Assembly (NCBI RefSeq): GCF_030915505.1 | Contig: NZ_CP133265.1 | Span: 3,128,001-3,192,000, forward strand | Source of the DNA: Neobacillus sp. OS1-2 | GTDB taxonomy: Bacteria; Bacillota; Bacilli; Bacillales; Cytobacillaceae | Direction of reading: 5' to 3' | Length of the DNA stretch: 64,000 nucleotides | Shown: positions 35,560-43,902 of the stretch, piece by piece | Layout of the letters: every line of letters begins with the position of its first letter | Numbering within the stretch: the first letter of the stretch is position 1 | Made by a program: the position numbers and the translations under genes | The notes under the pieces: model-generated | Databases searched by the model: none | The model's input: only the letters and a program-made list of their open reading frames with translations | What the model was told of the DNA's origin: nothing

Positions 35560-36117
35560 CTAACGCTTAACTGTGAATGTATCCCAGTCCCGGGACAACA
35601 TGCTATAGACAATTAAATCATGGAAAGAACCATTTAATTGTTCTCCGTCTCGAAGTTTCCCCTCTTTTACAAATCCAAGTCTTTCAGGGATTGCCCTGCT
35701 TTTCTTGTTTTTTACCCCGCAACGTATTTCGATTCGGTTTAATCGTAATTGGAAAAAGGCATAATTTAAAAGTGCTTGAACAGAACGTGTGATTATTCCA
35801 TGCCCCTCCGCATTTCTGGCAAGATAATAGCCGATGCTAGCCATGCTGTTATACCAATCAATTTGATGTAATCCCAATGAGCCAACAAGTTCCCCTTTGT
35901 AAAGAATCCCAACGTTCATTCCACTATTTTCAGCAAATTGTGAAAGCCATACTGGAATAATCGACTCAAATTGATAGGGGGAAGTCATGCTATCCACCCA
36001 TGGCATCCATTCGCGTAAGTGCTCCCGATTTTCCTCCACGAGCTGATATAGCTGTAGGGCATGATGCTGTTGAAATAGTTGAAGTTCAATTTCATGATCA
36101 ACCTTTAATGTAAACAT
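35560..36117 (-). CDS. GNAT family N-acetyltransferase (RimJ/RimL type, YdaF-like)
   Basis: A 185-residue acetyltransferase. The opening FTLKVDHEIELQLFQQHHALQLYQLVEENREHL is the RimL/YdaF pattern; the acetyl-CoA loop is seen around YLARNAEGHGIITRSVQAL (about 95-115), followed by NRIEIRCGVKNKKSRAIPERLGF. In B. subtilis YdaF-type proteins acetylate ribosomal protein termini, so that is the likely but unproven role. A hairpin terminator follows directly. Confidence 0.88.
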   Translation of the reverse strand: MFTLKVDHEIELQLFQQHHALQLYQLVEENREHLREWMPWVDSMTSPYQFESIIPVWLSQFAENSGMNVGILYKGELVGSLGLHQIDWYNSMASIGYYLARNAEGHGIITRSVQALLNYAFFQLRLNRIEIRCGVKNKKSRAIPERLGFVKEGKLRDGEQLNGSFHDLIVYSMLSRDWDTFTVKR

Positions 36118-36190
36118 ATGCCTAATCTCCCGAAAAAATTTTTTTGTACATCATATGCAGCAGAGTGTACTGTCGGGAAAAAAATCATAT

Positions 36191-36222
36191 AAAAAATCCC
36201 TCTTTGGGAAAAAGTGGGATTT
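36191..36222 (-). terminator. terminator of the histidine kinase gene
   Basis: Minus strand AAATCCC...GGGATTTTTTAT hairpin about ten bases after the stop. Confidence 0.75.
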
Positions 36223-36233
36223 ACCGTTTTCTG

Positions 36234-37355
36234 TTAGATCATGGGCAGGTATATTGAAAAGGTGGTTTTATCCAGGACGGAGTCACAGGTTAAATCCCCT
36301 TTATGCTTTTCGATTATTTCATTACATACAAATAATCCTAATCCTGTCCCTAGTTTTTTAGTTGTGAAAAAGGGTTCAAAAATGGTCTTTTGCAATTCTG
36401 CAGGGATTATTGGACCATTATTGGAAATACTAATTTTAATTTTCCCGTTCGGGTCTATACTGCTATTGATCTCGATAGTGGGATTAGCTACTTCATGATG
36501 GTTAAGTACATCAATTGCGTTAAAAACGATATTGATGAAAACTTGCCTAATTTCATCAGCATAGCCATTTAGAGTGAAGTCATCCCGTAAATTTTTAATA
36601 ATTTTTACTTTGCTGTCTAAAATACTTGGATAAAGGAAGTTTAATACCTCGTCAATTAGCTGATTTAGCTGAAAGTGAACCTTTTCCTTCCCAATTAATT
36701 CCTTCTTTGAAAGTAATAAGAACTGTGATATTCGAAAATTTAGTTGATCTAACTCACTCGAAATGATATCCAAATATCTCATGTTAGGAAAATCACCCTT
36801 AAGTAATTGAATAAATCCCTGTACAGATGTAAGTGGATTTCTAAATTCATGAATAAAGCTTGAAGTCATTTGACCAAGAAGGGTCAACCGGTCTTGGTGT
36901 GTGGAGTCAATGAACAGTGTTTTTTCTTCGATGATTTTATTTTTTGCTTCCGAAAAATGAGATACGGCAAAATAGAGAAATTTATCGAAGCAAAAATTGA
37001 CCATATTGATCGCTTCCTGCATGTCGGACCATGATATTCCAGATTTACCTAAATTGCTGTATAGAATCGTTCTGCCCAAATTTACATTATAGACAAAGTC
37101 ACCAATGTTAATATCGGCTAAAACTCTTTCCTCAGATACCTCTATCGCAAGTTTTTCAAGAATTTCTAGGAGCTCTTGTTTTGATTTCAAATGCATCGAA
37201 AATAGCACATTTAATAAAGCTTCCCCGTTTTCACGAATTTTCATTTTATAGGGATCTCCTTGATTGACCACAATAGCATTTTCCCATTCTTGCACTAAGG
37301 TCTCCTTGTTTTGATTAAAAAAAACGATTAAATCCGTTTGTTCTCCCGTAAACAT
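36234..37355 (-). CDS. soluble sensor histidine kinase, sporulation-kinase-like
   Basis: A 373-residue kinase with no TM helix. Residues about 1-155 are a helical sensor region; HisKA has FIHEFRNPLTSVQGFIQLL with phospho-acceptor His near residue 169; the ATPase domain has the N box VFINIVFNAIDVL, the G1 stretch SNNGPIIP, the F box FEPFFTTKK and the G2 stretch GTGLGLFV. The HEFRNPLT pattern is like the kinases that feed the Spo0 phosphorelay. No response regulator is adjacent, again typical of orphan sporulation kinases. The ATG at 37355 is five bases after GGGGGGAG. Confidence 0.85.
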   Translation of the reverse strand: MFTGEQTDLIVFFNQNKETLVQEWENAIVVNQGDPYKMKIRENGEALLNVLFSMHLKSKQELLEILEKLAIEVSEERVLADINIGDFVYNVNLGRTILYSNLGKSGISWSDMQEAINMVNFCFDKFLYFAVSHFSEAKNKIIEEKTLFIDSTHQDRLTLLGQMTSSFIHEFRNPLTSVQGFIQLLKGDFPNMRYLDIISSELDQLNFRISQFLLLSKKELIGKEKVHFQLNQLIDEVLNFLYPSILDSKVKIIKNLRDDFTLNGYADEIRQVFINIVFNAIDVLNHHEVANPTIEINSSIDPNGKIKISISNNGPIIPAELQKTIFEPFFTTKKLGTGLGLFVCNEIIEKHKGDLTCDSVLDKTTFSIYLPMI

Positions 37356-37503
37356 GTTGTCTCCCCCCATGGTATTCACAAAACTGATTACCATGTTAAT
37401 TCGATGATAAAGGCAAAAATCCCTTTTAATATGGAAGATTAATAATTTCCTTGTAAAAAACTTTAAACAATAGTATATTTTTTTTATGGATCAATTGAAT
37501 ACT

Positions 37504-37596
37504 TCCACAGGGGGGGCTGCCTAATGGCGGCTGAGAGTGAACGTAAGAGTTCTGACCCTATGAACCTGTTAGTTAACACTAGCGTAGGGATGTGGT
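37504..37596 (+). ncRNA. TPP riboswitch (THI box)
   Basis: All conserved parts of the thiamine pyrophosphate aptamer are present: P1 arms CCACA (37505) and TGTGG (37591), GGGGGCTGCC, GGCGGCTGAGAGTGAA, CTGACCCTATGAACCTG and the closing AGCGTAGGGA. It stands 130 bases before thiT with an intrinsic terminator between, the usual transcription-attenuation layout: TPP binding would favour termination and shut off thiamine uptake. Confidence 0.96.
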
Positions 37597-37609
37597 TTGC
37601 CGGATATTA

Positions 37610-37652
37610 AAGCAATGCAGACAATCCTTTTCGTCTTGCATTGCTTTTTTTA
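37610..37652 (+). terminator. riboswitch-controlled terminator upstream of thiT
   Basis: AGCAATGCA.AC and GT.TGCATTGCT pair, followed by T7. It ends about 70 bases before thiT and is the expression platform of the TPP riboswitch. Confidence 0.88.
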
Positions 37653-37724
37653 TTGTATTTTTTTTGGCACCTTATTGGTTTTGGGAGAAATCAAATGAAT
37701 TTAATTGAATAGGGGGAAGGAAGA

Positions 37725-38312
37725 ATGAACAAAAAGAAGAGTAACACTCTTTTTATTACGGAGGTAGCTGTTTTTTCAGCACTTGCCTTCTTATTGGACA
37801 TGGCGGCAGAATTACTTTCGCTAAAAATTTGGCCACAGGGTGGTTCGGTTTCGATTGCCATGGTTCCAATATTTCTAATGGCGTACCGCTGGGGCATAAA
37901 AGGTGGTCTCTTAACGGGATTTTTACTTGGGGTGTTACAGGTTGTCCTGGGGTTCGGCAAAATTTATTTCGTTGTACAGGGTTTACTTGATTACTTTATT
38001 GCTTTTACGGTGGTAGGTTTAGCCGGTATCTTTGCGGGGCAGATTAGGAAATCTCTTCATAATGGTGATAAAGGTAAATGGATTTCCTATGTTGTTTTGG
38101 GAGCCTTTATCGGAAGTTTGCTGCGTTATTTATGTCATGTTATTGCCGGGGCAGTCTTTTTCGGCGAATATGCACCAAAGGGTCAGCCAGTAGTGATCTA
38201 CTCCTTGCTTTATAATGGAACATATATGCTCCCAAGCTTTATTATTAGTGCCATTATTATCATTCTTGTTATAAGCGCGATGCCAAAGAAAACTTTTTTA
38301 CAAGGTCATTAA
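37725..38312 (+). CDS. thiT: energy-coupled thiamine transporter S component ThiT
   Basis: A 195-residue membrane protein, six TM helices, the substrate-binding S unit that works with the shared ECF module (EcfA/A'/T, not in this window). Family signs: ITEVAVFSALAFLLDM at the N terminus, the LKIWPQGGSVSIAMVPIFLMAYRWG loop-helix cited here in part with aromatic residues that contact thiamine, and GLLTGFLLGVLQ. It lies under a TPP riboswitch, which confirms the substrate. RBS GGGGGAAGGAAG. Confidence 0.95.
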   Translation: MNKKKSNTLFITEVAVFSALAFLLDMAAELLSLKIWPQGGSVSIAMVPIFLMAYRWGIKGGLLTGFLLGVLQVVLGFGKIYFVVQGLLDYFIAFTVVGLAGIFAGQIRKSLHNGDKGKWISYVVLGAFIGSLLRYLCHVIAGAVFFGEYAPKGQPVVIYSLLYNGTYMLPSFIISAIIIILVISAMPKKTFLQGH

Positions 38313-38323
38313 GAGAGATTGAA

Positions 38324-38350
38324 AAGGGAAGCGAACCGCTTTCTCTTTTT
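38324..38350 (+). terminator. probable terminator after thiT
   Basis: GGGAAGCG/CGCTTTCTC imperfect hairpin followed by T7. Confidence 0.45.
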
Positions 38351-38417
38351 TTCAAACTTTTGTCACAATATTGCTCTCCTTTTTTTCTAAAAATAATGTT
38401 AAAATGTCAATATAGAA

Positions 38418-38432
38418 AGATAATCATTCTCA
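38418..38432. promoter_or_regulatory. Fur-box-like operator upstream of feoA
   Basis: AGATAATCATTCTCA agrees with the Fur core TGATAATnATTATCA at most positions and lies 26 bases before the feoA start, so iron repression of the feo operon is likely. Confidence 0.65.
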
Positions 38433-38458
38433 ATTAAACCTAGGGTAGGGTGATATAC

Positions 38459-38683
38459 ATGTTCGGTTCTTTAAAAGCAGGAGATAAGGGGAAAATCATA
38501 GATATTTCACATGTTGGTCGCCTAGTTCAAAGACGCTTGCTTGACTTAGGTATTACGGAAGGCTCAGAAGTGTGCGTGAAGTGTGTCATGCCCTTTGGCG
38601 GCCCGATTATGATTGAATCGTGTGGACAATGCGTCGGCATTCGCCGTAAAGAGGCAGTTCAGATTGAAGTGGAGAGAATATAA
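38459..38683 (+). CDS. feoA: ferrous iron transport protein A
   Basis: A 74-residue SH3-like protein that helps FeoB. The pattern LKAGDKGKIIDISHVGRLVQRRLLDLGITEGSEV is typical (cited here as a whole family look), followed by PFGGPIMIE and GIRRKEAVQIEVE. It contains three Cys, more than usual. The ATG at 38459 follows AGGGTG by six bases. Its stop touches the feoB start (TAATG), so the two are coupled. A Fur-like box lies upstream. Confidence 0.92.
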   Translation: MFGSLKAGDKGKIIDISHVGRLVQRRLLDLGITEGSEVCVKCVMPFGGPIMIESCGQCVGIRRKEAVQIEVERI

Positions 38684-40686
38684 TGGAAATCGCTCTTATT
38701 GGTAACCCCAATACTGGAAAAACATCATTGTTTAATAATCTTACAGGTTCCTATGAATATGTTGGTAACTGGAGCGGTGTAACAGTTGAAAAGAAAGTTG
38801 GCGTATTCAAAAATAATATTGGCCAATTAATTGATTTACCCGGTGTCTATACTCTAAATCCGCTTTCAAAGGATGAGGGTGTTGTTACCTCTTTCTTTTT
38901 GAATGAGTCGGTTGATCGGTTGCTCAATATTTTAGATGCATCACAATTAGAACGGAATTTACATTTGACCCTGCAATTGCTGGAGTTTGAGAAGCCGGCT
39001 CTGATTGGCCTTAATATGATTGATGTAGCCAATAAACGTGGGATTCACATCGATTCTTCCAAACTCTCAAAAGTTCTTGGTGTTCCTGTTGTCCCAGTCG
39101 TGGCAAGGAGCGGAAAAGGCTGCGACAAGTTAGTGGATGTCATTTCCACAAAATCAATCGAGCCAGCCAACAAGAATCTTGTTTATTATGGCATAGAGGT
39201 AGAAGAGGCGATTACTTCCCTGGCAGGTGAGTTAAGCGGTAAAACGAATCGCTCACTGCGCTTTCTTGCAATTCAATATTTTGAAGGAAATGAATATGTA
39301 ATAAACTATGTAAATGGGATTGCAGACAAACAACGGGTAAACACGATAATGGCCAACCTGGAAGCGAAGTTGCAGAAACAAGCTGCGGGTAAATCATTAT
39401 CAAATATTATTTATTTAAAAAGGAAAGAAGTCATTGAAAAAATAGTCGCAGAAGTCGCAAGAAAAAGTGATTCGACCATCCCATTATCAGAAAAGATTGA
39501 TACCATTGTGACAAATCGGTTTCTGGGGATGCCGATATTTTTGCTGCTTATGTATCTGATGTTCATGCTGACATTTGATTGGCTTGGTACACCGTTATCA
39601 GATATTTTAGATGGCTTTTTAACAGGACCCGTAACCGCCGGATTTGAAAGTGTTTTATCAGCTATCCACGCATCTCAATTTATTCACGCTTTGATTATTG
39701 AAGGATTAGTTGCAGGGGTCGGCGGGGTTTTAGTGTTTGTACCGCAAATCTTTATTCTGTTCTTCTTTATTTCATTACTAGAGGATTCAGGGTATATGGC
39801 ACGTGTCGCTTTGGTCATGGATCGAATTATGGAATCGGTGGGGTTAAATGGAAAGGCGTTTATTCCGATGATGATTGGTTTTGGCTGTAATGTACCTGGT
39901 ATTATGGCGGCAAGAACGATTGAAACCCCACGTGAACGATTGTTGACCATACTGCTGACGCCATTAATGTCATGTTCCGCCCGCTTGCCCGTTTATGCCA
40001 TATTTGTAGGAGCCTTTTTTGCAGGCCATAAAGCATTCGTGGTATTAAGCCTGTATGTTCTTGGGATTGTTGTCGCTTTAATTCTAGCAAAAATCTTTTC
40101 TACTACTTTATTAAAATCAGAAACATCCTTATTTGTCATCGAACTGCCTCCATACCGGCTTCCACAGTTCCAGTCCTTGTGGAAAAGTACTTGGGACAAG
40201 GGGAAAGGGTTCGTAAGGAAGGCAGGTACGTTTATTTTTGCTGGTTCTGTCTTTATCTGGCTGTTGTCCTACGCGGGCCCGCATGGATTAAAAGTAGATA
40301 TGGATGATAGTTATTTAGCGGTGATTGGAAATGTGATTGCCCCTATTTTTGACCCAATTGGTTTTGGAACCTGGCAGGCATCTGCTTCATTAATTACAGG
40401 TTTCTTGGCTAAAGAAGCGATTATTTCTACCATGAATATTATTTATTTCGTACCGAACGATGCTAGCTTGCAGGGATTATTGGCTGATTATTATACTCCG
40501 CTTGCTGCCTATAGTTTTATGGTATTTATCCTTTTATATATCCCGTGTTTAGCAACTGTAGCAACCATTTATAAAGAAACTGGATCAAAGAAGTGGACGG
40601 CTTTTTCAATGACCTATGCCTTCGTGATTGCCTATATTTTGTCTTTGATTATTTACCAAGGCGGAAAACTGTTTGGGTTGGTTTAA
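38683..40686 (+). CDS. feoB: ferrous iron transporter B
   Basis: A 667-residue Fe2+ transporter: N-terminal GTPase domain with G1 GNPNTGKTSLFNNL, G3 DLPGVYTL and G4 NMID (about 113), followed by a GDI-like helical region and about eight TM helices with the paired gate motifs (GFGCNVPGIMAARTIE and a later CLATVATIYKE). Imports ferrous iron under anoxic or acidic conditions. Operon feoA-feoB-small Cys-rich protein, with feoA's stop overlapping its ATG. Length is within the normal Firmicutes range. Confidence 0.97.
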   Translation: MEIALIGNPNTGKTSLFNNLTGSYEYVGNWSGVTVEKKVGVFKNNIGQLIDLPGVYTLNPLSKDEGVVTSFFLNESVDRLLNILDASQLERNLHLTLQLLEFEKPALIGLNMIDVANKRGIHIDSSKLSKVLGVPVVPVVARSGKGCDKLVDVISTKSIEPANKNLVYYGIEVEEAITSLAGELSGKTNRSLRFLAIQYFEGNEYVINYVNGIADKQRVNTIMANLEAKLQKQAAGKSLSNIIYLKRKEVIEKIVAEVARKSDSTIPLSEKIDTIVTNRFLGMPIFLLLMYLMFMLTFDWLGTPLSDILDGFLTGPVTAGFESVLSAIHASQFIHALIIEGLVAGVGGVLVFVPQIFILFFFISLLEDSGYMARVALVMDRIMESVGLNGKAFIPMMIGFGCNVPGIMAARTIETPRERLLTILLTPLMSCSARLPVYAIFVGAFFAGHKAFVVLSLYVLGIVVALILAKIFSTTLLKSETSLFVIELPPYRLPQFQSLWKSTWDKGKGFVRKAGTFIFAGSVFIWLLSYAGPHGLKVDMDDSYLAVIGNVIAPIFDPIGFGTWQASASLITGFLAKEAIISTMNIIYFVPNDASLQGLLADYYTPLAAYSFMVFILLYIPCLATVATIYKETGSKKWTAFSMTYAFVIAYILSLIIYQGGKLFGLV

Positions 40687-40707
40687 TTTTAAAAAGAGGT
40701 GGAGCAA

Positions 40708-40884
40708 ATGATAGCCAGTGTGGTCATCGGTGTTGCGATTTTTGGATATGCGGCCTATGCATTAGTAAAGTTTATCAATAAATCGAAAAAGGGAAAATGT
40801 GCGGCATGTGATTTGAAAAATTCTTGTTCCAGCCAGTGCGGCCTCCCCGGAAGTGAAATAATTAATTTAAATCTGCTATCTTAA
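40708..40884 (+). CDS. FeoB-associated Cys-rich membrane protein
   Basis: A 58-residue protein with one N-terminal TM helix (MIASVVIGVAIFGYAAYALV) followed by a Lys-rich stop and the cluster CAACDLKNSCSSQCG. These are the marks of the FeoB-associated Cys-rich protein (FeoC-like position) seen after feoB in many Firmicutes. The role may be metal handling or an Fe-S linked control. The last codons run into the operon terminator at 40873-40902. Confidence 0.88.
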   Translation: MIASVVIGVAIFGYAAYALVKFINKSKKGKCAACDLKNSCSSQCGLPGSEIINLNLLS

Positions 40885-40902
40885 AAGGATAGCAGTTTTT
40901 TT
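40873..40902 (+). terminator. feo operon terminator
   Basis: CTGCTATC/GGATAGCAG stem and T7, overlapping the final codons of the small Cys-rich gene. Confidence 0.85.
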
Positions 40903-40973
40903 ATCATAAAATTTGAATGATCGTAAAATCTTGTGTAAAATTACACTAGATGCATTTGAAGGAAGGGCTTATA

Positions 40974-41429
40974 GTGACCAGGGAAGAAATTATCATGCAA
41001 GTTTCTGAAAAGCTTCGTCTAATACGAACAGAAGCAGGATACACACAGGATAAAATGGCGGATATAATTGGTGTATCGAAGAAAACACTCGTACAAATTG
41101 AAAAAGGAAGAGTTCTTGCTAACTGGTCCACTGTTGTATCGATTTGTGCACTTTTTCGCGAAACGGAAACGGTCCAATTTTTATTTGGGAACGAGCCCCT
41201 TGAGGTATTAGAAACGGTGGCCCTTAATGGAATAGATCTTCGTAAGACCAAAACGTTGGGTGGCCGAGTTTGGTGGAAAATACTAACCCAGAAGAATGGT
41301 TTCATTCTCCAGCAAAATATTTTAAGTAAACATTTTCGGATTTTGGATGCAAGAAACTACCGGATCTTTAGCAGTTTTGATGAAAAGCTTTCAAAACAGC
41401 GCTATAAAGAACTAACAAAGAGCGAATAA
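40974..41429 (+). CDS. XRE-family helix-turn-helix regulator
   Basis: A 151-residue DNA-binding protein. The N-terminal XRE HTH is clear: LRLIRTEAGYTQDKMADIIG then VSKKTLVQIEKGR (about residues 15-60). The C-terminal half contains RVWWKILTQKNGFILQQNI and RNYRIFSSFDE, a region common to a Bacillus family of small regulators with no known ligand. GTG at 40974 has AAGGAAGGG close upstream; an ATG at 40950 would be possible but lacks an RBS. It is an isolated gene between two terminators. Confidence 0.82.
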   Translation: MTREEIIMQVSEKLRLIRTEAGYTQDKMADIIGVSKKTLVQIEKGRVLANWSTVVSICALFRETETVQFLFGNEPLEVLETVALNGIDLRKTKTLGGRVWWKILTQKNGFILQQNILSKHFRILDARNYRIFSSFDEKLSKQRYKELTKSE

Positions 41430-41444
41430 TAATGAAGACTTGGA

Positions 41445-41476
41445 AAAGATGGGCACCTCTCGCTCATCTTTTTTTC
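41445..41476 (+). terminator. terminator after the XRE gene
   Basis: AAGATGGG...CTCATCTT hairpin followed by T6-7. Confidence 0.8.
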
Positions 41477-41557
41477 ATAGCCAAACCGACATAAAAAACA
41501 GTCGAGTATCGAAAAGTATACCTGTTATAGAGATTACAGATAAAGGATGTCATCGAA

Positions 41558-43615
41558 TTGGTATTTAAAGATAAGGTAAGTGACATTTTTAAGAACTGGA
41601 AAAAATGGCATTTGCTCCAAATAATTGTGCTAGTTATGTTAATGATGGTTCTAAGCTTTTTTGGCCTTCTCTATTATTTTTCAAAGGATGCAGATATTTC
41701 AGAGTTGAAAAATGAGCTTCCACAACCCACTGTTTTTTATGATGTCGGTGGGAATGTGGCCAGTAAGGTGTCTGCCAATAAAAACGAAGGGGTGCCAATT
41801 AAAGAAGTTCCCGATTCTATGAAAAATGCGATCGTTGCCATTGAGGATCACCGTTTTTACCGGCATAATGGGGTGGATTTGATTGGTACTTCTAGAGCAT
41901 TGTTCCATGACCTTAAGGCAGGAGGAATGGTTGAGGGCGGTAGTACCATCACACAGCAATTGACGAAAAATACAATCCTCACTTCTGAAAAGACAGTAAA
42001 GAGGAAACTTCAGGAAGTATTTTTAGCAATCGCGGTAGAACGAGAATACACGAAGCAAGAAATCCTACAAATGTATTTAAACCAAATTTATTTTGGAAAT
42101 GGTGCATATGGTATTAAACAAGCCGCTGGCAAATACTTTGCAAAAGAGGTTAACGATCTATCCATAAGCGAATCTGCCATGCTAGCAGGACTGATAAAGG
42201 CGCCATCTGCACTAAATCCTTACGAACATATGGAAAAAGCCACGGAACGACGCAATCTTGTGTTAGCACAAATGAAAGAGCAAGGCTTTATTTCCGCTGA
42301 GCAATATGAAAAGGCGAAACAGGATAAAGTCGTCTTAAATGATAAGGGCGGTGATCCGTTTCGCGGAAAATTTCCTTACTATGTCGATCAAGTATTAGAT
42401 GAAGCTATCCGAGAATACGGGTTTACCCAAGACGAATTATTGACAGGCGGCTATCAAATTTATACAGAGCTTGATCCACTGATGCAAACGGCAATCGAGA
42501 ATACTTATTCGAATGATACCTTATTTCCAAATGGAAAAGATCCTCTTATGCAAAGTGGCGGTATTTTAGTAGATCCCAAAACGGGCGGGGTTAGGGCGCT
42601 TGTGGGCGGCAGGGGCGAACATACCTTTAGGGGTTATAATCGAGCCTCCCAATTAAAGGCACAGCCGGGATCTTCCTTTAAGCCTTTGGCAGTTTATGCT
42701 CCTGCACTTGAAGACGGCTGGAAAATAACAGATATGTTAAAAGATGAGGAAATGAAGTTTGGGAATTATCAACCTAGTAACTACGATCATCAATATGCAG
42801 GCGAAGTACCAATGTATGAGGCGGTTAAGGAATCGAAAAATGTTTCCGCTGTTTGGCTGCTAAATGAGCTGGGAATTGAAAAAGGGTTGGATTCTGTTAA
42901 ACGGTTTGGTATTACTTTGGATAAAGAGGATCATAATTTATCCATGGCTCTTGGCGGGCTACATAAAGGTGTTTCACCGTTGGATATGGCTGAGGCCTTC
43001 TCTGTTTTTCCGAATAATGGTGTTAGAGTGAAAGCGCATGTTATTCAAAAAATTGTTGATTCAGGAGGTAAGGTTGTAGCGGAATGGAAGGTTGAAAAGG
43101 AGAGAGTAACGACCAAGGCTGTAACTGACAACATGACAACGATGCTGCTTGGTGTTGTCGAGCAAGGGACAGGAGAACCGGCGCAAATACCTGGGAGGGA
43201 AACGGCAGGGAAAACCGGCTCTACTCAGGTTCCTATTAAAGGAATTAACGGTTTGAAGGATCAATGGTTTGTCGGTTATACACCGCAGTTAGTGGGAGCT
43301 TTTTGGGTTGGCTATGATAAAACAGATGCCGATCATTATATAACACCCACTAGCGGAACAGGGTCATCGGTTATTTTCCGCGAAGTCATGAAGGAGGCTT
43401 TGGAGAATTCACCTAACGAAAGCTTTAAGGTACCACATATTGCATCATTAATTGAACAACGGAAAAAAGAAGAAGAAAAGAGTAATATTGGGGAGAAATT
43501 TAACAACGAACTACAAAAATGGGAAGAAAAATGGAACAAACAGAAAGAGAAGTGGAAGGACAAGGGGAAAGGAAAGGGTAAGGCCAAGGATAAAGGGAAG
43601 GGGCATGGGCATTAA
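41558..43615 (+). CDS. class A penicillin-binding protein (PBP1A family)
   Basis: A 685-residue bifunctional peptidoglycan synthase. One TM helix (about 18-43) anchors it. The GT51 glycosyltransferase has its Glu in AIEDHRFYRHNG (about residue 96), GGSTITQQLTKN and QMYLNQIYFGNGAYG. The transpeptidase has SSFK (about 372-375), a SKN triad (ESKNVSA) and KTGST. The last 60 residues are an exposed tail very rich in Lys, Glu, Gly and Trp, ending in a GKGKGKAKDKGKGHGH run. The TTG start is preceded by AAAGGA at a long spacing, so expression may be low. It resembles PbpG-type spore or auxiliary PBPs. Confidence 0.92.
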   Translation: MVFKDKVSDIFKNWKKWHLLQIIVLVMLMMVLSFFGLLYYFSKDADISELKNELPQPTVFYDVGGNVASKVSANKNEGVPIKEVPDSMKNAIVAIEDHRFYRHNGVDLIGTSRALFHDLKAGGMVEGGSTITQQLTKNTILTSEKTVKRKLQEVFLAIAVEREYTKQEILQMYLNQIYFGNGAYGIKQAAGKYFAKEVNDLSISESAMLAGLIKAPSALNPYEHMEKATERRNLVLAQMKEQGFISAEQYEKAKQDKVVLNDKGGDPFRGKFPYYVDQVLDEAIREYGFTQDELLTGGYQIYTELDPLMQTAIENTYSNDTLFPNGKDPLMQSGGILVDPKTGGVRALVGGRGEHTFRGYNRASQLKAQPGSSFKPLAVYAPALEDGWKITDMLKDEEMKFGNYQPSNYDHQYAGEVPMYEAVKESKNVSAVWLLNELGIEKGLDSVKRFGITLDKEDHNLSMALGGLHKGVSPLDMAEAFSVFPNNGVRVKAHVIQKIVDSGGKVVAEWKVEKERVTTKAVTDNMTTMLLGVVEQGTGEPAQIPGRETAGKTGSTQVPIKGINGLKDQWFVGYTPQLVGAFWVGYDKTDADHYITPTSGTGSSVIFREVMKEALENSPNESFKVPHIASLIEQRKKEEEKSNIGEKFNNELQKWEEKWNKQKEKWKDKGKGKGKAKDKGKGHGH

Positions 43616-43631
43616 CAATTTCAATTGGGAT

Positions 43632-43839
43632 ATTGGAGCCCTCGCCCTTGAAGAAAGCGAGAGTAAGGTATCTAATAGAGACCATTGGAGCCCTCGCCGC
43701 CCAAGAAAGCAAGAGAAAGGTATCCAATAGAGACCATTGGAGCCCTCGCCGCCCAAGAGAGCAAGAGAAAGGTATCCAATAGAGGCCATTGGAACCCGCG
43801 CTATCGAGAAAATAGAAAAAAGGTATCCAATAATTTATT
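43632..43839. repeat. 52-bp tandem repeat array, about four units
   Basis: The start ATTGGAGCCCTCG or its variant recurs at 43632, 43684, 43736 and 43788, exactly 52 bases apart. Units carry GCCCAAGARAGCAAGAGAAAGG and TATCCAATAGAGACCATTGG, whose CCAAT/ATTGG arms make a small hairpin; the last unit is diverged. It fills the gap between the PBP and the convergent NERD gene. Confidence 0.85.
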
Positions 43840-43846
43840 GGATACC
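43822..43846. terminator. hairpin closing the repeat array
   Basis: GGTATCCAATA/TATTGGATACC, a perfect 11-base stem with a three-base loop, built from the repeat's own sequence. No T run, so termination is uncertain. Confidence 0.5.
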
Positions 43847-43902
43847 CAATTATTAAAGATACGTGAACCATTATATTAAAATAAATCTACTGAAATAATC
43901 AT

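Noticed and set aside
43632..43846. Regularly spaced repeats resembling a CRISPR array
   Set aside because: The whole 52-base unit is repeated without variable spacers, and no cas genes are near.
43500..43871. Minus-strand ORFs with repeated LYWIPFSC/SLLDT peptides
   Set aside because: They are the translation of the 52-bp tandem repeat and of the PBP tail's complement; no RBS, frames rotate because 52 is not divisible by three.
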